This document shows, piece after piece, positions 1 to 4,795 of a stretch of DNA of 6,279 nt. Every line of letters begins with the position of its first letter. The stretch's first letter is position 1. The position numbers and the translations under genes were made by a program. Source of the DNA: CAZBUB01 sp046546355 (GTDB taxonomy: Bacteria; Desulfobacterota; Desulfovibrionia; Desulfovibrionales; Desulfothermaceae); NCBI GenBank assembly GCA_046546355.1, contig JBKGXZ010000098.1, positions 1 through 6,279 on the forward strand, written 5' to 3'. The notes beneath the pieces were generated by a model. The model was not told the DNA's origin. It saw only the letters and a list, made by a program, of their open reading frames with translations, and searched no databases.

Positions 1-138
1 CCCACGGCTTACCTGATAAATAAACCAGAGGTCCACGGCAAAACCGTATTTAGCTGGCTGTCAAGTGCGTGTTATGCACAGCTGAACAAGGAAGGGTCAG
101 GGGGGAATTCATTACGACACTCGAGATATGGCAAGTCA
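1..138. other. Non-coding tail downstream of the sia operon
   Basis: No credible gene is visible between the window edge and the siaC stop codon. The stretch contains small inverted repeats, such as GTGC 65-68 with GCAC 76-79 and ACGG 35-38 with CCGT 44-47, and a short direct repeat CCACGGC at 2-8 and 33-39. None forms a strong GC-rich hairpin followed by a T-run in the direction of sia transcription, so I cannot place an intrinsic terminator. The operon end may lie to the left of the window. Confidence 0.5.
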
Positions 139-525
139 CTACTCTTTGATCGGCAGCAGATTGAAGCTGACCAGCTCCATATCCTCCTGGAACTCCTCTC
201 CGCATTCCAAAGCAGTGTCGTTATCCTCAGCATACATCCAGTTGACCTCCACCTGGACTCCCTTCTGGGCCGCCTCTTCCAGCCGATCAAAAAAATTCAT
301 GAATACTTTGGAGCTGCTGCTGTTGAAGTAGATCAGCTCAATATCCACCTGCACCTTGTCCTGACTCAGGCTGCTCAAGTAGGACTCCAGCCAGTCCAGC
401 ATCGGGGTGTAAAACTTGGCTGAATTCTCTGGATAGGACTCGCCCTTTATCTGCAGATGATGCTCTTGGGGGTCGAAATGTATCCACGGAGTGGATTTGC
501 TTTGCTCGCGAATGAATGCATCCAT
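139..525 (-). CDS. siaC: SiaC-like DUF1987 phospho-switch regulator of c-di-GMP signalling
   Basis: This 128-residue cytoplasmic protein is recognisable as the SiaC/DUF1987 family by its loop Y66-F67-N68 followed by four serines and K73, and by its small SpoIIAA-like size. In Pseudomonas aeruginosa, SiaC is phosphorylated by SiaB on a threonine (Thr68), is dephosphorylated by SiaA, and in the unphosphorylated form binds and activates the cyclase SiaD. Here the matching position appears to be Ser69, so phosphorylation would be on serine; this alignment is from memory. I chose the ATG at 525 because GGAG lies 5 bases upstream of it. A TTG at 540 would add five residues and lacks such a site. 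It is the last gene of the operon, 55 bp after siaB. The ending is intact (TAG at 139-141). Confidence 0.88.
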   Translation of the reverse strand: MDAFIREQSKSTPWIHFDPQEHHLQIKGESYPENSAKFYTPMLDWLESYLSSLSQDKVQVDIELIYFNSSSSKVFMNFFDRLEEAAQKGVQVEVNWMYAEDNDTALECGEEFQEDMELVSFNLLPIKE

Positions 526-580
526 AATTTCTCCAATCAATCCAATCTTATGCCGCAGCTATAATCCAGACCGGATCCTA

Positions 581-1126
581 TTAAATAACTGCCTTGACGA
601 CAAAGAAGCTGTAGCCATCTTCCATGTCTGCAATCTCAAACTCGATGGGCTGAGATGCCTTCCTGGCCATTTCTATGAATCCCAGTCCGGCACCCTTGCT
701 GGCATCCTCTACTTGGCTGCGCCTTTGCTGCTTATAGAACTGCTTGAGCTCCGCCTTGTCCATGGACTGGATACTACTCAGCTTGTCCTTCAGGGCAGCC
801 TCCTGCTCCTGCTCGATATAATTCCCGCTTATAATATAGAAGTGCTCGCCTTCTTTGCCCACCAGCAGCACTCCATAGCTTATCTCCTGCTCTGCCTCTT
901 CTGTAGGCACCCTCTGGGCTGAATAATTGATAATATTTTGCATCAGCTCCACAAAGATGGAAAACACCTTTTGGATAATATTGGTGCTGGTCTCCTCCAG
1001 GCTCATCTTCTGCTTCAAAGTCTGCCCGATCCCCTCAAGCAGACTCTGCGAGATAGGCCCGCTAAAGCTGAATATTATGCCCTTTTCCTGCAACTGCTGA
1101 TAAAATTGGTGCACTTCTTCCTTCAT
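581..1126 (-). CDS. siaB: SiaB-like GHKL-fold protein kinase acting on SiaC
   Basis: This is a soluble protein of 181 residues. It carries a degenerate GHKL ATP-binding fold: an N-box-like stretch E60-L-M-Q-N64 and a glycine-rich lid around S143-K-G-A-G-L-G149. No phospho-acceptor histidine or sensor domain is visible. This matches the SiaB family (DUF6272), which resembles anti-sigma-factor kinases and phosphorylates SiaC directly. Its position between a GGDEF gene and siaC fits that role. The reading frame is open back to a TTG at 1189, adding 21 residues. I prefer the ATG at 1126 because the resulting protein begins with the family-like amphipathic helix (MKEEVHQFYQQL) and a GGGA sequence lies just upstream. 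A 149-bp gap without a gene separates it from siaD; it could contain an internal promoter, but I cannot identify one. Confidence 0.85.
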   Translation of the reverse strand: MKEEVHQFYQQLQEKGIIFSFSGPISQSLLEGIGQTLKQKMSLEETSTNIIQKVFSIFVELMQNIINYSAQRVPTEEAEQEISYGVLLVGKEGEHFYIISGNYIEQEQEAALKDKLSSIQSMDKAELKQFYKQQRRSQVEDASKGAGLGFIEMARKASQPIEFEIADMEDGYSFFVVKAVI

Positions 1127-1275
1127 AATTCCCGTCCTGAAGCCATTGTTTACTGTCTGGGTCCCTTTTTTGCGTGGAGATACAAACAAATTGCAAGCCT
1201 AGCTCTTTGATGTTTCTGCCAGATGTCTTGGTTCATTGGCCACTGTACCTGCAGATCTGATTTTTGCTGCCACAC

Positions 1276-2037
1276 CTAGCCCTGGCCCAAGCCCTCCTGG
1301 CCCTGAACCTGATTCCGGCCTGCCTCTTTGGCTGCGTAGAGTTGCCTGTCAGCTGCCTCCAGCAGTTCCATGTATTTGTCCTTTTCTGCAGGCACAGCAC
1401 AGGCCACGCCTGTGCTCACAGTGACATAGGAAGCGACCTGGGAATACCCATGCACAATGCCCAGCTCACAAATACTGGCCCTAATATTTTCAGCCAGGCC
1501 CATGGCAGCGGAAAAGTCTGTCTCCGGCAGCACCACAGCAAATTCCTCGCCCCCGAATCTGGATACCAGATCGCTGCTCCTTTTAACACAGGAGCTAAGG
1601 GTCTGGGCTACCAGCACCAGGCAGTCGTCCCCTGCGCTGTGCCCGTAATGATCATTGAACTGCTTGAAAAAATCAATATCCAGAATAATCAAGCTCAAGG
1701 GCTGCTCGCTGCGTACAGCCCGCTGCCACTCTGCTTCCAAATATTCGTTGAATCGCCTCCTGTTGAAGATGGAGGTCAAGCCGTCCACATAGGACATCTG
1801 GGACAGCTTCTCCTTATGCTTGTGCAGCTCAGTGTTCAGCTCACTCAGATCGTTTTGCATCCGATCCCCCATCTTCACCAGGCGTCTGGTCTGCTTGAAC
1901 AGCTTCTTGTAGGCATCCAGGAGGTCGCAGTAATGGCTGTACAGGGGGTTGTCAGCGAAATCCCCGGACTGCAGCACCTGTTCTGCCTCCTCAATTATCC
2001 TGTACTCCCGGGCGAAAAGATCCTGATCCGTCAACAT
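1276..2037 (-). CDS. siaD: SiaD-like GGDEF diguanylate cyclase
   Basis: This 253-residue cytoplasmic protein has an N-terminal helical, probably coiled-coil region (about residues 10-85) and a C-terminal GGDEF domain (about 85-243). The domain looks active. It has metal and substrate positions in D120-I-D122-F-F-K and N128-D129, and the signature G162-G-E-E-F166. An R153-S-S-D156 I-site sits five residues before the signature, so product inhibition by c-di-GMP is expected. It makes c-di-GMP from two GTP. In the Pseudomonas system the N-terminal part is where unphosphorylated SiaC binds. No transmembrane or sensor domain is visible, consistent with control by a partner protein. The frame is open to a TTG at 2076, but that has no ribosome binding site; AGGAGGGG directly precedes the ATG at 2037. 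The gene follows siaA by 76 bp. The SiaD assignment rather than a generic GGDEF protein rests mainly on context and domain architecture. Confidence 0.87.
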   Translation of the reverse strand: MLTDQDLFAREYRIIEEAEQVLQSGDFADNPLYSHYCDLLDAYKKLFKQTRRLVKMGDRMQNDLSELNTELHKHKEKLSQMSYVDGLTSIFNRRRFNEYLEAEWQRAVRSEQPLSLIILDIDFFKQFNDHYGHSAGDDCLVLVAQTLSSCVKRSSDLVSRFGGEEFAVVLPETDFSAAMGLAENIRASICELGIVHGYSQVASYVTVSTGVACAVPAEKDKYMELLEAADRQLYAAKEAGRNQVQGQEGLGQG

Positions 2038-2045
2038 CCCCTCCT
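2038..2045 (-). promoter_or_regulatory. Strong ribosome binding site that decides the siaD start
   Basis: On the minus strand the sequence AGGAGGGG abuts ATG (2037-2035), which is followed by TTG (2034-2032). The AGGAGG core is only 2 bases from the ATG, closer than usual, but 5 bases from the TTG. Initiation is therefore at one of these two adjacent codons, and the products differ by a single residue. The upstream TTG at 2076 has no comparable site. Confidence 0.75.
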
Positions 2046-2113
2046 GATTATCATCACCGCCCAGAGCCTGCTGCAAAAAGTCGTTTCTGCAGCTGAGCTT
2101 TGCACTGCCGCAA

Positions 2114-4180
2114 TCACGGCTCCAGGCTAAAGCCCACCAGGGTCACATCATCCCTTTGCTCCTCCTGCCCCTGATGCTCAGCGAACATCTGCAGCAGGGC
2201 CTGTTTTTGCCCCGGCATATCCCTATCCTGGATAGTCTCCAGGAAGGCCATCAGGCGCTTCCTGCCCAGGGGCAGGCCCGTGGCCTGGCCTACCTGGTCA
2301 TAGATCCCGTCAGTGCACAGATAAAAGCTCTGTGTATCCTGAATGGGGATAGTATGGGTCTGGAATGGATATTCAGGGTTTGCTGAGCGGTATCCCAGGC
2401 TCTGCCTGTCTCCCTTTATTTCAGAGATACTGCCTGCCCTGAGCTGGAACAGGCTTAGTCTGCTGCTGGAGAAATACAAGACCCCCTTGGAGCGGAAATA
2501 CACGCAAAGCCCCATATCCAGCCCGTCCTCAGCAAAGCTGGAAGCATCCTGTCTGGAGAGCATGCTCTGTACCACCCGGCTGACCTCCTGCTGCACCCGG
2601 GCTGGATCCTCTACTCCAAAGGAGCTGACCACCCGATCCAGGGCAGAGACCGCAGCCATGGTCATCACCCCCCCTGGCACCCCATGTCCGGTGCAGTCCA
2701 GCACAGCCAGGGCAAAGCCGTCCCCATGCTGCCTGCTCCAAACCATATCCCCGCTGATCACATCCTTGGGCTTCCAGATGCAGAAGCTCTCCGGGATCAA
2801 AGCCTGGAGCTGTTCCTGCCTGGTCAGGATAGCCTGCTGGATGGTCTGGGCATAATGGATGCTTTCCATGACCTTGTCCAGGACCTCTGTCTTGGCCTGA
2901 CTGGCCTCTTCAGCCCTCTCCTTGGCCTCCTCCAGCTGACCGGATTTCTCTTCCAGCTCGCGGGTCCGCTCCCTGACCTTATCCTCCAGCTCCCTGGTGT
3001 GGCTCTTGATCTCTTTCACCATGCTGGAGAAAGCCCTGGTCAGGTCTCCCACTTCGTCAGGCCCGGCAGAGGGCAGGGAGACATCATACTCCCCTTGGGC
3101 CAGGGCAGTGGCTGACTGGTGCAGCTTATTCAAGGGCCTGAGCACTATCCTGTCCACCCCGTAGCCGAACAACAGCAGCAAAAGAACCAGCATCACAGCC
3201 AGGGCTGCCCCAGCCATGCTGATCCAGGTACCTTCCAGGACTTGCGCTGTCTGCAGGTCCACGGCAGTTGCCACGTGCCAGCCGAGATCCGGGAGCCAGG
3301 TCAGGGCCAGCAGCTGTCTCTTGCCCTCCACTCCGGCCCAGAAGGTCTGCACTTGCCCTGGGTTATTTTCAGCCTCCTGCATGGCCTGCTCCAGCCTTTC
3401 AGCCTGCTGCGGGGTGGAGAGCTGCTGCTGCAGGGAGGGCTGCTCCTGGTCATCAGCTTCCTGCTTTTCAGCCTCTGCCCCTGAGCCGAAGGCAATCAGG
3501 CTCTGGTCCGGATGGGCTTGGATAAGGCCTTCGGAGTCCAGGATCATCGGGGTCACCCCGGGCTCCTCCGCTGCGATGAACTCCTCCAGGAAAGCGGTCA
3601 ATTCCAGGCCCGTGCCTGCCATGCCGATCTTCTGGCCATCATTCCAGACCATGACATTTATCCAGACCTGGACATTATCCAGATGCACATCCGGATTGAC
3701 GTTGATAGTATATGTATCAAAGTCCTCTATGGTGGTGAAATACCACTCGTCATCAGCATTATCAGCATCCAGATGGTAGCGGGGCTCCTGGCTGTATTCC
3801 TTGTCCGGACCGTTGAAGAAGTAGGCCAGGGTCTCATGGTTGACCAGGAAATAATTCTCGCCCTGGAAGGCCTCCTGATAGCTGTCAGCTTCCTGGAAAA
3901 ACCTGGTCTTTTTGCTATCCGAATCTGGATCCTCCAGCCACTGCCGCAGCAGGACCGAATCAGCAAAGCGCTGGGCCAGAGCCAGCTCCCTGCTGACAGG
4001 CTCCTTGATCTTCTGGGCCCTGAGCAGTGTAAAATTCTCTGCATAGGCCCGGCCGAGATGCTCTTTGCTCTGTTCCAGGATATGCCAGCCTATAATGATG
4101 GCAGGGGCCAGGGCCACCAGGCAGGCCAAGACCAGGGCTAGCATGGATTTGGTCCTCAGTCTGAATCGAAAAATACCCAT
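2114..4180 (-). CDS. siaA: SiaA-like membrane sensor: Cache-HAMP-PP2C (SpoIIE) phosphatase
   Basis: This 688-residue inner-membrane sensor phosphatase is complete. TM1 is at about residues 13-34. A periplasmic dCache-like sensor spans about 35-318, with a typical D-E-W-Y segment near 144-147. TM2 is at about 319-341. A HAMP domain (342-395) and a Glu/Arg-rich coiled coil (395-440) follow, then an I-H-Y-A-Q-x-I-Q linker (441-448), and a PP2C/SpoIIE domain from about 465 to the end. The metal-binding acidic residues are present: D478 in SGD, D495 in LDCTGHG, D624 in CTDG, and D677-D678. In the Pseudomonas model it dephosphorylates SiaC-P and so turns on SiaD. The sensor's second half contains a Gln/Glu-rich low-complexity insert (about 235-277). 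The start is ATG at 4180, with a modest GAGTG site upstream. It is the first gene of the sia operon, divergent from the DsrE-family gene. The ligand cannot be told from sequence. Confidence 0.9.
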   Translation of the reverse strand: MGIFRFRLRTKSMLALVLACLVALAPAIIIGWHILEQSKEHLGRAYAENFTLLRAQKIKEPVSRELALAQRFADSVLLRQWLEDPDSDSKKTRFFQEADSYQEAFQGENYFLVNHETLAYFFNGPDKEYSQEPRYHLDADNADDEWYFTTIEDFDTYTINVNPDVHLDNVQVWINVMVWNDGQKIGMAGTGLELTAFLEEFIAAEEPGVTPMILDSEGLIQAHPDQSLIAFGSGAEAEKQEADDQEQPSLQQQLSTPQQAERLEQAMQEAENNPGQVQTFWAGVEGKRQLLALTWLPDLGWHVATAVDLQTAQVLEGTWISMAGAALAVMLVLLLLLFGYGVDRIVLRPLNKLHQSATALAQGEYDVSLPSAGPDEVGDLTRAFSSMVKEIKSHTRELEDKVRERTRELEEKSGQLEEAKERAEEASQAKTEVLDKVMESIHYAQTIQQAILTRQEQLQALIPESFCIWKPKDVISGDMVWSRQHGDGFALAVLDCTGHGVPGGVMTMAAVSALDRVVSSFGVEDPARVQQEVSRVVQSMLSRQDASSFAEDGLDMGLCVYFRSKGVLYFSSSRLSLFQLRAGSISEIKGDRQSLGYRSANPEYPFQTHTIPIQDTQSFYLCTDGIYDQVGQATGLPLGRKRLMAFLETIQDRDMPGQKQALLQMFAEHQGQEEQRDDVTLVGFSLEP

Positions 4181-4233
4181 TTCACTCTATGACCTCTACA
4201 GTGTACATGCTTACAGATGGCACAAGCTGTGGC

Positions 4234-4261
4234 GCAGCCTGTTGCAGGCCCCAACAGCTGC
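4234..4261. repeat. Inverted repeat (hairpin or operator) upstream of siaA
   Basis: On the plus strand GCAGCCTGTTG (4234-4244) can pair with CAACAGCTGC (4252-4261). This gives a 10-bp stem with one bulged C at 4238 and a 7-base loop. The centre lies about 65 bp upstream of the siaA start. No T-run follows on either strand, so it does not look like an intrinsic terminator. A protein-binding operator or a structured siaA leader would fit the position, but this is inference. Confidence 0.5.
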
Positions 4262-4431
4262 CTGGAGCTAAACAGTCCGAGAATATGCATGTTGCTTTAA
4301 CACAGGCTGCCAGCCCAAAGCAATCCTGATGAGCAGACAATATTGTTTCAATGAAAACCCAGCCTTGACTTTGCCCTGGAAAAGGTCCAAGCCTGAAGTC
4401 TAGTGCTAACTTTCTGGCAATAATCTTATAC

Positions 4432-4439
4432 AAAGGAGG
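4432..4439 (+). promoter_or_regulatory. Ribosome binding site of the DsrE-family gene
   Basis: AAAGGAGG is a near-perfect anti-16S match. It is placed 5 bases before the ATG at 4445, which fixes the start and predicts efficient translation initiation. Confidence 0.85.
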
Positions 4440-4444
4440 GGATT

Positions 4445-4795
4445 ATGGCCAAATACCTCTTTATCCTGAGCAAGGACGACAACGAGGCTGCCACCAGGTG
4501 CTTCCAGTTCGCCAAGGTGGCCAAGGACAAGGAGCACGAGGTGGAGATGTTCCTGGTGGATGGCGGAGTGATGTGGGCCAACAAGGACCGGGACCTGTCC
4601 CAGAAGACTACCACCGGGGACGCTCCAGGGGACTATCTGCCCACCTTGGTGGACAGGGAAGTGCCCTGCGGGGTCTGAATCCCCTGCGCCAAATCTCGTC
4701 AGGTGGACGAGAGCAAGTTCTACACCAACATGTACCTGGGCGGTGCGCCCAAGATCATTGACCTGGCTGAAGAGGCCCGGGTCTTCAACTTCTAG
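4445..4795 (+). CDS. DsrE/TusD-family protein, predicted selenoprotein (UGA = Sec78)
   Basis: Read through one in-frame TGA (4676-4678), this gene encodes a 116-residue cytoplasmic DsrE-like protein ending at TAG 4793-4795. The N-terminus (MAKYLFILSK, then a T-R-C-F-Q-F-A-K helix and an M-F-L-V-D-G-G strand) and the part after the TGA (I-P-C-A-K-S-R, then G-G-A-P-K-I-I-D-L-A and a terminal V-F-N-F) are both typical of the same small family. The TGA falls exactly where relatives have the first cysteine of C-x-P-C-A-K, giving U78-I79-P80-C81. DsrE and TusD carry persulfide sulfur on a conserved cysteine in this region, so a selenium-based sulfur-transfer or redox role is plausible; the substrate is unknown. 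Cys75 lies three residues before. A perfect hairpin follows the TGA. The start is fixed by AAAGGAGG. Alternatives are a genuine nonsense mutation or a sequencing error, but there is no other sign of decay. Stopping at the TGA would leave a 77-residue fragment lacking the active site. Confidence 0.86.
4694..4712 (+). promoter_or_regulatory. Putative bacterial SECIS element
   Basis: TCTCGTC (4694-4700) pairs perfectly with GACGAGA (4706-4712) around a 5-base loop AGGTG (4701-4705). The loop's GGU begins 24 bases after the UGA, within the usual spacing for bacterial SECIS hairpins, and AGGU matches the loop of the E. coli fdhF element recognised by SelB. The stem has no bulged U, unlike fdhF. 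Its left arm forces Ser TCT and Arg CGT, codons used nowhere else in this gene. Confidence 0.75.
4792..4795. other. Shared palindromic stop CTAG of two convergent genes
   Basis: The tetramer CTAG reads as TAG on both strands. The plus-strand TAG (4793-4795) ends the DsrE-family gene and the minus-strand TAG (4794-4792) ends the histidine kinase. The coding regions overlap by 4 bp, so no terminator can lie between them and each transcript should run into the other gene. Confidence 0.9.

Larger units (their letters stand above)
4181..4444. promoter_or_regulatory. Divergent intergenic region between siaA and the DsrE-family gene
   Basis: These 264 bp separate two divergently transcribed genes, so both promoters should lie here. 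The stretch is more AT-rich than the flanking genes. I found no convincing sigma70 -35/-10 pair or sigma54 -24/-12 pair on either strand. A TTGACT at 4365-4370 has no good -10 at 16-18 bases. The clearest structure is the hairpin at 4234-4261. An open frame of about 83 codons on the minus strand (4182-4433) has no family resemblance and begins with TTG, so I do not call it. Confidence 0.6.

Noticed and set aside
35..84. Possible terminator hairpins after siaC
   Set aside because: Stems are only 4-5 bp with competing pairings, and no T-run follows in the direction of transcription.
1264..2130. Long plus-strand open frame of 288 codons
   Set aside because: It is the complement of the siaD gene and its flanks, has no recognisable domain, and lacks a ribosome binding site.
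3512..4141. Plus-strand open frame of 209 codons within siaA
   Set aside because: It lies antisense to the well-supported sensor domain of SiaA and shows no family resemblance; it is a codon-bias shadow.
4365..4393. TTGACT as a -35 promoter element for the DsrE-family gene
   Set aside because: No acceptable -10 hexamer occurs 16-18 bases downstream.
4182..4433. Minus-strand open frame upstream of siaA, including an 8-codon mini-ORF (4208-4182) whose TGA lies 1 base before the siaA ATG
   Set aside because: The 83-codon frame starts at TTG and resembles nothing known. The mini-ORF has no good ribosome binding site, so a coupled leader peptide is possible but unsupported.
4445..4678. A 77-codon gene ending at the TGA, with the rest treated as non-coding or a pseudogene remnant
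   Set aside because: The frame continues without shift into the C-x-x-C half of the DsrE family and reaches a natural stop. The TGA replaces a catalytic Cys, and a SECIS-like hairpin follows.
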